Positions 10,787-20,639 of a stretch of DNA of 64,000 nucleotides are shown piece after piece. This DNA comes from Syngnathus acus (taxonomy: Eukaryota; Chordata; Actinopteri; Syngnathiformes; Syngnathidae): positions 2,780,500 to 2,844,499 of the forward strand of contig NC_051098.1 in the NCBI RefSeq assembly GCF_901709675.1, given 5' to 3'. Positions within the stretch are counted from its first letter, which is position 1; the number at the start of each line of letters is the position of its first letter. The notes under the pieces were generated by a model. The model did not search any database and had not been told where the DNA came from. It saw only the letters and a program-made list of their open reading frames with translations. The position numbers and the translations under genes are program-made.

Positions 10787-11020
10787 CAGGGGTGGCCAAC
10801 CAGTCAGAGACTAAGAGCCACATTTTTTTACTGTGTACCGCAAAGATCCCCCCCCCCCCCCGAAGCGAACACGCAGCGTTTGACGTCCCATTACCCCCCC
10901 CCCCCCCCCGAAGCGAAACGAACGCGCAGCGTTTGACGTCCCATTAACACCCCCCCCCCCCCGCATGAAACCCGGCAAAGAGCCGCATGCGGCTCGCGAG
11001 CCGCGGGTTGTCCACCGCTG
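10787..11020 (-). mobile_element. hAT MITE D (same family as B)
   Basis: A 234-bp element with CAGGGGTGGCCAACC at the left, a complementary GGTTGTCCACCGCTG at the right, and an exact 8-bp duplication TGCTAAAC at 10779-10786 and 11021-11028. It carries the GCGGCTCGCGAGCCGC palindrome near its right end, so it lies inverted relative to element B. Three long C-tracts (10850-10861, 10896-10909, 10951-10962) alternate with two copies of an AACGCGCAGCGTTTGACGTC-like unit. Confidence 0.93.
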
Positions 11021-11559
11021 TGCTAAACAGTCCGCTATACAGTTACCAATAGGAGGTTCGATCAAAAGAAGCTACATGAGAGATGTATAGAATCCCTTTG
11101 TCTGTGTGTTCTGTGTTCTGTGTTCTGTGTAATCTCTGTAAAGTTGTGTCAGGCTGTTGTCTTTCGTCTGAGCTTTGTGTGCGCGCTCGGTGCGTGTGCA
11201 TTTATGTGCACACCCTGTGTGGGTGCGGGCGTGTGACATCAAAGACAATTCACCACAATACCATTAAGTTAAAATTTTCTCAAGCTTTTCAAACTTTTGC
11301 TTGAAGCAATCGGAAGATGATTGAAAAGTGCGGAGAATCTCCTTTAAAACAGGAGGCAATAAATGGGAAAGCCCCTGTCATGAACGGTCTTTGGTTAGGA
11401 AGAATCATTAGGAAGTGCTCAAGCTCTTCCCGCAAACACTCCTATCTGCCCAGTTCAAAAGGGCAATAAAATTGACTGCAAGAGTTGCAAAAAGCAGACG
11501 AAAAACATTCCTTGGCGGATAGCATGAACAGAGCACTCAAACTGACAGATGTGTCAAAT

Positions 11560-11832
11560 GCAAATTTACTGCCGCCTGATCTGCCATCCTCACAGGTCGA
11601 CAACGCCATCAAGCCAGGAGACTGAGACGACATAAAGGTCGTCATAAAGAACAAACTGGGCCAGCCATGGTGGGAGGGACCATTCCAAGTCTTGCTGACT
11701 TCCCCCACCGCAGTGAAAATCGCTGAACGACCCAGCTGGATTCACCTCAGCCACTGCAAGCTACAGGGAGTGCTGGACCCCTCATTTCGGGGTGATGGCG
11801 AAGTCTGCGAACAACGATCCCCACTCCGCTAG
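11560..11832 (+). pseudogene. pol: ERV integrase C-terminal remnant
   Basis: The frame ending at TAG 11830-11832 contains the C-terminal integrase signature of gammaretrovirus-like pol: a KPGD motif at about 11611, then QPWWEGPFQVLL and a PTAVK...WIHLSHCK segment. An in-frame TGA at 11623-11625, directly after KPGD, interrupts it. No catalytic DDE core of integrase is recognisable upstream. It lies eight bases before the env ATG, the usual pol-env arrangement. Confidence 0.85.
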
Positions 11833-11840
11833 GCGGGGGT

Positions 11841-13329
11841 ATGTCTCGGTGTCCCTGTCTTCCTAGTAGCAACGGGGCTCCAGATGCCAGGTGGATCCTC
11901 TGCTGCGTTGTGGTTGGAGCATGCTATGGTCTATGGACACATCTGAACAGACCAAGTGACAATGTTGACCGTGGAAAACGATGGTCACACGATGAGAACT
12001 TTGAGGACTGGTCATGAGACCCCAGAAACCCATATGAAACCAACACTTGGTACCGGTATGTAAAGGTCACTGTGAGAGCACACACACAGGAGGGATGTTA
12101 TGTGTGTCTTCGAAAACTCCCCTTACTCCACACAAGTTCACTTGGAGGCCAGAGCAATGAATGTCACTGAAGCGAAATGTATGGCATCCATGGGAGGAGT
12201 TGGATATCAACACCGTGCTGTCACAGTCAGTGACGCTACCCCTACCGCCCTGGATTCGCAGAAATGAATCTGTGATCGAACTCTTTTGGATTAATCCCAA
12301 TGTGACTGTTGGAGGATGACAGATGCCACAAGTGGCCTAAACCAAAAGGCTACCTGGAATGGACTACACGTGTTTCATCCAAGAAAACAAGACCCACGAA
12401 TGCATTAACGACAACTGCTCTCCAGGAGGAAACTGGATGGGAGCTTTGGACATCACCGCTGAGAGCCAGGACGGGAGAGCCATTTCAAGGCGTAAGGGCT
12501 CTCCTACCAACATGGCTGCACCGTCGGACTTCATTCAGAACGGATCGTGGCTTTGTGGTCACAAGGTTTATCCGATGCTGCCCGCCAACTGGACACGAGT
12601 GTGCGCACCAGTGTGGGTGACGGACCACACCTACAGAATACAACATCATCAGCTAACGAAAGCACACAACTCTTCTGGACGTCAACGCAGGGCGGTTGCA
12701 ACCTTTGACCCTCATGACCCTGTCTGGGGTGCGAATGTTCCAGACGACCATAAAGTATGGTCCGTTGGAGACAAAGTTGTTCATGCGCTTTTTCCTTGGA
12801 TCGGAGTTGGAAAACAATCACTCTTCATCGAGACACTGAACTATCGTTTTCAATCCTTTGTGAATCTCTCACGGCAAGTCAACGATGGATAAAGAGAGAG
12901 ATTCGGGCTATTAGACTGATGGTCTTGCAAAACAGGATGGTTCTGGACTTGTTGACGGCAGCACAAGGTGGTGTGTGCCACATCATTGGGACTTCCTGTT
13001 GCACATATATACCGGGAGAAAATGACACGCACATCAACGACGCCATGACTTCACTGAAGAACTTGCTGCAGGCCATGTCAAAAGACAAGGTCCCACATCA
13101 ATGGGATTTCTTTTCATGACTATTCTCTGGCAACTGGTGGCAACTGCTGTTGAAATTTGTGTCTCCTGTGCTTGTTGTGCTGGTGTTGTTGTGCTTGTTT
13201 ACGACCTGTGTTAGCCCGTGTTTGAAGTCTGCTGTGACGAGGGTTGTGTCTTCTACCGTAGCACAAGTACATATACAACTTCTTAGACGTGACGGATGTG
13301 ATAATTATAATGAAACGTGGATTGCGTAG
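11841..13329 (+). pseudogene. env: ERV envelope gene, multiply broken
   Basis: The ATG at 11841 opens a frame with a hydrophobic signal-peptide-like stretch (codons ~17-32) that meets TGA at 12015-12017. The surface-subunit remnant with several N-glycosylation sequons continues in another frame (12359-12892) and includes a furin-type RQRR site near 12690. The transmembrane subunit is in a third frame from about 12888 and has the C-x6-CC motif near 12977-13004. A TGA at 13117-13119 precedes a hydrophobic membrane span (about 13141-13205) and a tail ending at TAG near 13329. There are therefore at least two premature stops and two frame changes. CX6CC with a furin site is typical of gamma-type and related fish ERV envelopes. 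Confidence 0.88.
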
Positions 13330-13411
13330 ATACTGTTCTGCTGAGCATGTTTTACAGAAACTTGATGATTTGACCATCGAAAATGCTTTGCATGTGATGG
13401 ATACAATGATG

Positions 13412-15504
13412 TACCGTATTTTCCGCCCTAAAAGGCGCACCGGGTTATAAGGCGCACCTTCAATGAACGGCCCATTTTAAAACTTTGTCCATATATAAGG
13501 CGCACCGGCTTATAAGGCGCATAAAATAGAAGCTATACTGCATCAAACTGAGGTTGACTAGGGTTGCGGTATGCATCCACTAGCCAATAACCAACGAGCC
13601 CTCTATAAACAATCGCGTTTCTCAAACGATCTCCTATAAAATGATCAGAACTGACTAAAGTTCGATCTAACGCATTGGTACTACTTACCTATGTTTCCCT
13701 TCCATATCGATCCGTAGATTTACTCGAAACATTAACAGAGCAGCCTATTTTGACATGAAATAGCCTGGTACGTATAGCAGCTATCGCAATAGCATTAGCC
13801 ATCCGCAAAGTCTCACGAGCCTCAGCGAAGTGTAAACAATCGCGTTTCTCAAACGATCTCCTATAAAATGATCGGAACTGACTAAAGTTCGATCCAACGC
13901 ATTGGTACTACTTACCTATGTTTCCCTTCCATATCGATCCGTAGATTTACTCGAAACATTAACAGAGCAGCCTATTTTGACATGAAATAGCCTGGTACGT
14001 ATAGCAGCTATCGCAATAGCATTAGCCATCCGCAAAGTCTCACGAGCCTCACCTCGCAATCTCCCATGAGCCTCAGCAAAGTGTAAACAATCGCGTTTCT
14101 CAAACGATCTCCTATAAAATGATCGGAACTGACTAAAGTTCGATCCAACGCATTGGTACTACTTACCTATGTTTCCCTTCCATATCGATCCGTAGATTTA
14201 CTCGAAACATTAACAGAGCAGCCTATTTTGGCATGAAATAGCCTGGTACGTATAGCAGCTATCGCAATAGCATTAGCCATCCGCAAAGTCTCACGAGCCT
14301 CACCTCGCAATCTCCCATGAGCCTCAGCAAAGTGTAAACAATCGCGTTTCTCAAACGATCTCCTATAAAATGATCGGAACTGACTAAAGTTCGATCTAAC
14401 GCATTGGTACTACTTACCTATGTTTCCCTTCCATATCGATCCGTAGATTTACTCGAAACATTAACAGAGCAGCCTATTTTGACATGAAATAGCCTGGTAC
14501 GTATAGCAGCTATCGCAATAGCATTAGCCATCCGCAAAGTCTCACGAGCCTCACCTCGCAATCTCCCATGAGCCTCAGCAAAGTGTAAACAATCGCGTTT
14601 CTCAAACGATCTCCTATAAAATGATCGGAACTGACTAAAGTTCGATCTAACGCATTGGTACTACTTACCTATGTTTCCCTTCCATATCGATCCGTAGATT
14701 TACTCGAAACATTAACAGAGCAGCCTATTTTGACATGAAATAGCCTGGTACGTATAGCAGCTATCGCAATAGCATTAGCCATCCGCAAAGTCTCACGAGC
14801 CTCACCTCGCAATCTCCCATGAGCCTCAGCAAAGTGTAAACAATCGCGTTTCTCAAACGATCTCCTATAAAATGATCGGAACTGACTAAAGTTCGATCCA
14901 ACGCATTGGTACTACTTACCTATGTTTCCCTTCCATATCGATCCGTAGATTTACTCGAAACATTAACAGAGCAGCCTATTTTGACATGAAATAGCCTGGT
15001 ACGTATAGCAGCTATCGCAATAGCATTAGCCATCCGCAAAGTCTCACGAGCCTCACCTCGCAATCTCCCATGAGCCTCAGCAAAGTGTAAACAATCGCGT
15101 TTCTCAAACGATCTCCTATAAAATGATCGGAACTGACTAAAGTTCGATCTAACGCATTGGTACTACTTACCTATGTTTCCCTTCCATATCGATCCGTAGA
15201 TTTACTCGAAACATTAACAGAGCAGCCTATTTTGACAGGAAATAGCCTCGCGGGTACAACAGCTATTCGGTGACGCCCCCTGACTACAGTTGCCGTAATG
15301 CTGGGAAGCGATGCGACCTTGTAATTTATTAGTCGTACTAAAACGTACTGAAACATTTTGGCAGAGCACTGTGTACAACCAGTATGGATCAACAAATTCA
15401 TCAGTTGATCCATATATAAGGCGCACTGGCCTATAAGGCGCACTGTCGGCTTTTGAGAAAATTTTAGGTTTTTAGGTGCGCCTTTTAGGGCGGAAAATAC
15501 GGTA
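13412..15504. mobile_element. MITE family 1 carrying an expanded satellite
   Basis: Perfect ~29-bp inverted ends begin TA-CCGTATTTTCCGCCCTAA at 13412 and end with the complement at 15504. Subterminal TTATAAGGCGCAC motifs occur near both ends. The outermost TA dinucleotides appear to be the target duplication. It sits just after env inside the ERV. Nearly 1.7 kb of its 2.1 kb is the tandem satellite. Confidence 0.85.
13609..15240. repeat. 251-bp satellite array, about 6.5 copies
   Basis: Unit starts (AATCGCGTTTCTCAAACG) fall at 13611, 13838, 14089, 14340, 14591, 14842 and 15093. Spacings are 227, then 251 five times. The first unit lacks a 24-bp block containing CCTCGCAATCTCCCATGAG, and the last is truncated at about 15238, where it merges into the MITE right arm. 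Units differ by only a few substitutions (e.g. GATCTAACG/GATCCAACG). The low divergence indicates recent expansion or homogenisation. Confidence 0.95.
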
Positions 15505-15861
15505 CTGTTTCTGTGTTTTTCTTTTTATTTTTTTTATTGATAGCATTCTGGTCGCCTAAGGCAGAGGGACCGTGTGAGACCTTTCCTGCGTTATAACATC
15601 TGCCGCAGGTTTTTCACTCACACACTAAGTTTGAGCTGAGTATTGAGGAAAAACCTCATCTTCACTGGAAATTATTGCTATCATTGTTTGTTGTTTTTGT
15701 CATGTATCACCCTACACGATCCCCAACCCGTCCGCTGTCATCTCTGTTTTTTATTGATCTTTTTTATTATCATTTTTATTATTTTTCTTTCTTCATTGTA
15801 TTTTCGTACTTATGTTTGTTTGATCGGGTTGACATAATCATATGATAAAACAGGAGGGATA
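15505..15861 (+). other. ERV 3' untranslated region and polypurine tract
   Basis: This is the ERV sequence between the MITE and the 3' LTR. It ends in a purine-rich run AAAACAGGAGGGA at 15847-15859, the position expected for the plus-strand primer. No conserved reading frame is seen. The second copy lies at 26510-26866. Confidence 0.7.
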
Positions 15862-16199
15862 TGTCAGGGTTTTCCAAACTATCTTGATCGTATGATTATG
15901 TTGGAATGTAACCTGTAATAAATAACCTAGCTTGTCCCATCCTACACAATGTCGTAAAACACCCCCTGCTATGCTTTGACTAAGAGGTCAAGGGCTTTCT
16001 CTTCTCTATCCAGTCCACTGTCACCCCCACCCTGTTTCTCTTAATAAAAATGCTCTTGCAAGAGGCCAGAGTCAGACCTCATTCGATCATCGCTGTACAT
16101 ACAGCGACGAATGGACTCTCCACCTGCAGGTGTCTAAAAGGGCAAACTGTCTCCCGTGTGGTTCTTGCAAAATAAGTTAGAGTGAGCACCACTCTAACA
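15862..16199 (+). repeat. ERV 3' LTR
   Basis: This 338-bp LTR matches 4826-5161 with seven substitutions and an extra CT near its 3' end. It is followed directly by the CCAAG target repeat. The tandem duplication carries a second copy at 26867-27204. Confidence 0.93.
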
Positions 16200-16354
16200 C
16201 CAAGTAGTTGACTTTATGAATACCGTTTTTTTTCATGTATAATGCGCCCCCATGTATAATACGCACCCTAAAAATGGCATGTCAATGCTGGAAAAAAGCC
16301 TGTACCCATGTATAATACGCACCCAAATTTTGACTTTTTTTTTTTTTTTTTAAG

Positions 16355-16590
16355 TCCCAATGATCGTCACACACGCATCTGGGTGTGGTGAAATTTGTCC
16401 TCTGCATTTGACCCATCCCCGTGTGATTTTGATCCATCCCCTGGGGGAGAGGGGAGCAGTGAGCAGCAGCGGCGCCGCGCTCGGGAATCATTTGGTGATC
16501 TAACCCCCCAATTCCAACCCTTAATGCTGAGTGCCAAGCAGGGAGGCAATGGGTCCCATTTTTATAGTCTTTGGTATGGTCTTAACTAGG
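16355..16590 (-). mobile_element. SINE fragment inside MITE family 3
   Basis: This matches the full SINE at 22190-22486 (body from AAGTCCCAATGATCG to TTTATAGTCTTTGGTATG). The tRNA-derived head is replaced by unrelated sequence. The same SINE piece in the same relative orientation is inside the other MITE-3 copies, so it travels with the MITE. Confidence 0.8.
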
Positions 16591-17130
16591 CTGGATGTAT
16601 TTTTTTTGTTGGCGTTGATTTCTCCGACTGCCCATAAAGGCACCACCTTTAGGTTAGGTTAAAATGAAAAGAGAGGAAAGTGACGTGCGGACATGTGAAA
16701 AAGGCGGCTCTGTATGGGAGAGACGTTGAAGAGGAATAAAAACACCCTTGGAAACCAAAACTTGCCCCTCGTCGTGACTCGGAGCCGCAACAAATGTTTC
16801 GGATTTGTGTAGGGTACATTGTGACAGCAAACGAGCAGGTGATCGAGCAAGCGTCTGATACGAGAGCATTGCGTTCGTATGGAGCGTGTTTGAAGTGAAC
16901 AGCAGAGACGAAAGGAACAAGGCAAAGTGTTGTGAAATAAAATATTACCTGTAATACGTATTTTGTTATTTGCTGATTGTATGTATTAAACTATCACATT
17001 CATTGTCAGTCAAGAAGAGAAGAGGACGATTCGCATCGGATCCATAGTGCGCATGCGCAGTGATACTGCCTCCGGATGACGTCCAGTCCGCGATGGAGAT
17101 TAAAAAACAAACAATATTTGACAATAACAC

Positions 17131-17321
17131 AGGTTTCTGTTCCTGTCTTTGGTAATGTCCCCCTGTCTTTTTGTTCCACGTCTGTCGGTCAGTCCTGTTG
17201 TTGGTTTTGTTAGAGTTATGTTAGTTTACCAAGTCTGTGTTTTGAGTTCCTCCAATGAACCCTGGTTCAAGCTGCACTTGGTCGCCCTCTTCCTTTCCAC
17301 ACTCCATCCGTGACAAGATTT
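17131..17321 (+). mobile_element. Fragment of the GC-rich element's LTR
   Basis: TTCCTGTCTTTGGTAATGTC through CATCCGTGACA is a diverged relative of the 200-bp LTR at 18543-18742, including the AAGCTGCACTTGGTCGCCCT block. It is not seen in the MITE-3 copies at 52216 or 61491, so it is a later insertion or a captured piece in this lineage. Confidence 0.75.
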
Positions 17322-17469
17322 TCTTCAAAAATTGTTGTACTATGATTTTCTTCAAAAAAAAAAAAAAAAAAGAATTTAAAAAAAATTGTACCCATGTATA
17401 ATGCGCACCCCGGATTTTAGGACAATAAATTAGTTAAATTTTGCGCATTATACATGGGAAAAAACGGTA

Positions 17470-17798
17470 GTCCTTATTGCTCTTTTCTGCAAAATGATAA
17501 GTGGCTGTAGTGAAGTTTTATAAGTATTCCCCCAAACCTCAGCACAGTAATGCAAATAGGGCAAGACAAGAGAACAATAAAGTGTACGAAGTGAATGATA
17601 ATCCAGTAATTCTTTTGCTTTGTATATGACTGCCATGCTTCTTGAAATTTTAGACTTTACGTTTTTGATGTGTGGCTTCCAACTCAGCCTGTCATCTATT
17701 ATAACCCCAAGAAATTTGTTTTCCTGCACCCTTTCAATTTCAGTCCCATCTATTTCTATTCGTATCTTTATGTTCGCTTTGCCAAATACCATAAACAT
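17470..17798 (-). pseudogene. LINE ORF2, post-catalytic reverse transcriptase segment (segment 3)
   Basis: The frame contains FLGVIIDDRLSW, a KISRSMAVIYKAKELL segment and LPYLHYCAEVWGN, ending ILQKRAIR. These are the hallmarks of the region after the FADD motif in CR1/L2/Jockey-type LINEs. It is bounded by two MITEs: family 3 at its coding 3' side and family 2 at its 5' side. The open frame extends a few codons into the MITE terminus (to 17448), which is not part of the original protein. Confidence 0.9.
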
Positions 17799-18362
17799 TA
17801 CCGTAATTTCCGGACTATAAGTCGCGTTTTTTTTCCATAGTTTGGGTGGGGGGGCGACTTATAATATATAGAGCGACTTATATGTGGGTTTTTTTTCAAA
17901 AATTGTGAAACCGCGATAAACGAACCGCGATGTAGCAAGGGATTACTGAAATTTGAATTTATATATCGTTATATGGGCCTGTGGAATATTTTGAAGTGCA
18001 AGCGCCGTCAGCGGCGCGCACGCATTGTTGACAAAGGACGATCGATGGATTTAATGAATTGGAGTGACACAGATGGTTTTATTAACGTGTTATTTATGTA
18101 ATAGTTTTTTGAATAACTCTGAATTTTACGTCAGGGCCGTTCTCAGCTCTTCGTTTGTGTTTGTCACGTTAGCATACCTATCGTTTAGCCTGTTGTTGCT
18201 CGTTCATGACTGTTCTTGGTGTTGGATTTTGTCGAATAAATTGCCCCCCAAAATGCGACTTATACTCCGGAGCGACTTATATATGTTTTTTTTCACTTTT
18301 TTGGGCATTTTATGGCTGATGCGACTTGTACTCCGGCGACTTATAGTCCGAAAATTACGGTA
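17799..18362. mobile_element. MITE family 2, copy 2
   Basis: TA-CCGTAATTTCCGGACTATA at the left and CCGAAAATTACGG-TA at the right bound 564 bp inserted in the LINE. ATAAGTCGC-type motifs lie near both ends. The plus-strand open frame running through it into the LTR element is a chance frame. Confidence 0.88.
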
Positions 18363-18542
18363 CTTACATTTAATGATAATTTGTTGCAGCCGAACCACAT
18401 TTTTATTTTTTTTCATTTCCTCATTCAACACTGATTCGACTTGTTGGATGTTATCACCTGAACAAAAGATATTTGTGTCATCTGCAAAATTGACGAGTTT
18501 TAGTTCTTTAGAGACTTTGCCCATGTCATTTATATACAAAAT
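18363..18542 (-). pseudogene. LINE ORF2, catalytic FADD segment (segment 2)
   Basis: On the minus strand the frame reads YINDM, then LVNFADDTNIFCSG. FADD is the reverse transcriptase active-site box (domain C). The preceding GVPQGSVLGPKLFIL box is at about 20646-20690, on the other side of the LTR element. It continues downstream to codons interrupted by the MITE at 18362. This is a decayed fragment, not expressed as such. Confidence 0.9.
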
Positions 18543-18742
18543 TGTCATGATGTCCGTTTGGTTCCTGTTCCTGTCTTTGGTAATGTCACCCTGTCTTTTT
18601 GTTCCACGTCTTTTACGGTCAGTCCTGTTGGTTTTGTTCGTAAGTCATGTCAGTTTGCCGAGAGTTTTGAATTTGCGCCAATAAAACCTGGTCCAAGCTG
18701 CACTTGGTCGCCCTGCTCCATTTCCACACCGTATTCGTGACA
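18543..18742 (+). repeat. 5' LTR of the GC-rich element
   Basis: 200 bp with 5-bp terminal inverted TGTCA/TGACA. An AATAAA signal in GCCAATAAAACC lies near 18680. The block containing this signal (about 35 bp) is missing from the 3' LTR. Confidence 0.85.
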
Positions 18743-19330
18743 GAATGCTCCGACCACTACAGCGACCAGCGCTTGGACCTCCCTCCATCACCAGCTCCCA
18801 CTGCGACGTCCGATCCACGTCCGTCGTCCGAGCATGTTCCAGCGCCATGGGCTTGCAGCCGCCATCGGATCTTGCTCCAGCGACGCCGGACTTGCGGCCG
18901 CCATCGGAGTTCCTCCCGGCGCCATCGGCTCCACGGCCGCCATCGGACTTCGCTCCCGCGACGCCGGACCCGCGGCCGCCATCGGAGTGCCTCCCGGCGT
19001 CATCAGACTCGCGGTCGCCATCGGAGTGCTTCTGGCGACAGCAGCTTCGCGGCCGCGATCGGACTCCACTGCCGCGACCCCGGACCCGCGGCCGCCGTCG
19101 GAGTGCCTCCCGGCGTCATCAGACTCGCGGTCGCCATCGGGCTCCACCCCAGCGTCGCAGGGCCCTTTGACGTCGCCCGACTTAAAGCCAGCTGCGCCGG
19201 ACCCGCGATCGTCCCTGGCCCCACTGCTGCGGCGCGTGGTGGCTCTTGCTGCTGCCACAGCTCCGCCTTACGAATGCCGCTGATCGCGGTCCGGATTTTC
19301 GAGTGCCGCTGATTGCGGCGAGGACTTTTT
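18743..19330 (+). other. GC-rich Pro/Ala-coding interior of the LTR element
   Basis: The sequence is GC-rich with irregular repeats of CGCCATCGGA and CCGGACCCGCGGCCGCC. Several overlapping frames on both strands stay open (up to about 200 codons) because stop codons are rare at this composition. It sits where gag would be and may descend from a proline-rich gag or leader, but I see no capsid, zinc knuckle or protease motif. Confidence 0.4.
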
Positions 19331-19335
19331 TTTTT

Positions 19336-19450
19336 TAGCCGCCCGAGTGCGGGTTTGTGTGAGTAGCCGCCCGAGTGCGGGTTTGTGTGAGTAGCCGCCC
19401 GAGTGCGGGTTTGTGTGAGTAGCCGCCCGAGTGCGGTTCGGTTCCCCTAG
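19336..19450 (+). repeat. 28-bp tandem repeat
   Basis: Four copies of AGCCGCCCGAGTGCGGGTTT plus GTGTGAGT. The core CGCCCGAGTGCGG recurs in the array at 20027-20330. Confidence 0.9.
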
Positions 19451-19464
19451 TTGCCGCCGAGTGC

Positions 19465-20026
19465 GGTTCTGTCACCCAAATTGCTGCCGATTGCGCGTCA
19501 GGCCCCCAGTGTGTGCCGCGATTGTGGCCCTGGGCCCCTGACCGCCGCTGCGTGCAGTTCTGTCCCCCAAATTGCTGCCGATTGCGCGTCAGGCCCCCAG
19601 TGTGTGCCGCGATTGTGGCCCTGGGCCCCTGACCGCCGCTGCGTGCAGTTCTGTCCCGCAAGTTGCTGCCGATTGTGCGTCAGGCCCCCAGTGTGTGCCG
19701 CGATTGTGGCCCTGGGCCCCTGACCGCTGCTGCGTGCGGTTCTGTCCCCCAAATTGCTGCCGATTGCGCGTCAGGCCCCCAGTGTGTGCCGCGATTGTGG
19801 CCCTGGGCCCCTGACCGCCGCTGCGTGCAGTTCTGTCCCCCAAGTTGCTGCCGATTGTGCGTCAGGCCCCCAGTGTGTGCCGCGATTGTGGCCCTGGGCC
19901 CCTGACCGCCGCTGCTTGCAGTTCTGTTCCCCAAGCTGCTGCCGATTGCGCGTCAGGCCCCCAGTGTGTGCCGCGAGTGTGGCCCTGGGCCCCTGACCGC
20001 CGCTGCGTGCAGTTCTGTTCCCCAAG
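19465..20026 (+). repeat. 91-bp tandem repeat, six copies
   Basis: The landmark CCCCCAGTGTGTGCCGCG recurs at exactly 91-bp steps (about 19503, 19594, 19685, 19776, 19867, 19958). Copies differ by a few substitutions. 91 is not a multiple of three, so the reading frame rotates with each copy. This explains why all frames carry near-identical short peptides and argues against a protein role. Confidence 0.93.
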
Positions 20027-20335
20027 TCACCGCCCGAGTGCGGTTCGGTTCCCCAAGTCGCCGCCCGAGTGCGGTGCGGTTCGGTTCCCCGAGTCGCCGC
20101 CCGAGTGCGGTGCGGTTCGGTTCCCCGAGTCGCCGCCCGAGTGCGGTGCGGTTCGGTTCCCCAAGTCTCCGCCCGAGTGCGGTTCGGTTCCCCAAGTCGC
20201 CGCCCGAGTGCGGTGCGGTTCGGTTCCCCTCGTCGCCGCCCGAGTGCGGTTCTGTCCCCCTCGTCGCCGCCCGAGTGCGGTTCTGTCCCCCAAGTCGCCG
20301 CCCGAGTGCGGTTCTGTGCCCCAAGTCGCCGTCAT
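20027..20335 (+). repeat. 28-36-bp tandem array of the CGCCCGAGTGCGG core
   Basis: About ten units of CGCCGCCCGAGTGCGGT followed by one or two GCGGTTC/CGGTTCC pieces and CCCAAGT. Unit length alternates because the GTGCGGTTCGG segment is present in some and absent in others. It ends near the telomere-like CCCTAACCCTAA at 20393. Confidence 0.85.
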
Positions 20336-20474
20336 GCGCGGTTCAGGCTATTCCAGAGACCAGTAGGGTCGTCTGGACTGGTGCGCTGCCCACCCTAACC
20401 CTAACCCCCGCGTGCCGCCGTGGGGGGTTGGGTTTTTTGGGACGTCGGGAGCCGTCCCTTGTGGGGGGGGGTTC

Positions 20475-20639
20475 TGTCATGATGTCCGTTTGGTTCCTGT
20501 TCCTGTCTTTGGTAATGTCACCCTGTCTTTTTGTTCCACGTCTTTTACGGTCAGTCCTGTTGGTTTTGTTAGTAAGTCATGTCAGTTTGCCGAGCTGCAC
20601 TTGGTCGCCCTGCTCCATTTCCACACCGTATTCGTGACA
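20475..20639 (+). repeat. 3' LTR of the GC-rich element
   Basis: It matches the 5' LTR apart from a deletion of about 35 bp that removes the AATAAA-containing block, and one G/A change near 20570. The polyadenylation signal of this LTR is therefore lost. Confidence 0.85.

Larger units (their letters stand above)
4826..16199 (+). mobile_element. Endogenous retrovirus, gamma/epsilon-like, heavily interrupted
   Basis: Two LTRs (4826-5161 and 15862-16199) flank an 10.7-kb interior, with a 5-bp target duplication CCAAG at 4821-4825 and 16200-16204. The LTRs differ by seven substitutions and one 2-bp indel (about 2%). A tRNA-His-type primer site follows the 5' LTR and a purine-rich tract precedes the 3' LTR. 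Recognisable coding remains are the gag start, the integrase C-terminus and env. The reverse transcriptase region is not recognisable and is presumed deleted. The interior holds secondary insertions at 7833-8909, 9096-10712, 10787-11020 and 13412-15504. All frames are broken, so it cannot encode a working virus. Confidence 0.92.
16221..17469. mobile_element. MITE family 3, copy 1, carrying SINE and LTR fragments
   Basis: It begins TA-CCGTTTTTTTTCATGTATA and ends ATACATGGGAAAAAACGG-TA. Subterminal motifs read ATGTATAATGCGCAC / GCGCATTATACAT. It interrupts the LINE, and removing it with one TA restores the LINE reading frame around codons R-T-I-H-K-V. The target duplication is therefore TA. Passengers are a SINE piece at 16355-16590 and an LTR piece at 17131-17321. 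Confidence 0.85.
18543..20639 (+). mobile_element. Non-autonomous LTR element with GC-rich repetitive interior
   Basis: Direct repeats of 200 bp (18543-18742) and 165 bp (20475-20639) both start TGTCATGATGTCCG and end TTCGTGACA. The flanks carry the same 6-bp target repeat CAAAAT (18537-18542, 20640-20645). The left flank is the LINE codon series before YINDM and the right flank the one after KLFIL, so the empty site is known. A G-rich tract (20459-20470) precedes the 3' LTR as a polypurine tract. The interior has no reverse transcriptase. A LARD/TRIM-like derivative of a fish Ty3/gypsy family is likely; the family name is an inference. Confidence 0.8.

Noticed and set aside
18064-18684. 206-codon plus-strand frame with hydrophobic segments
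   Set aside because: It crosses three unrelated elements (MITE family 2, antisense LINE, LTR) and so cannot be an ancestral protein.
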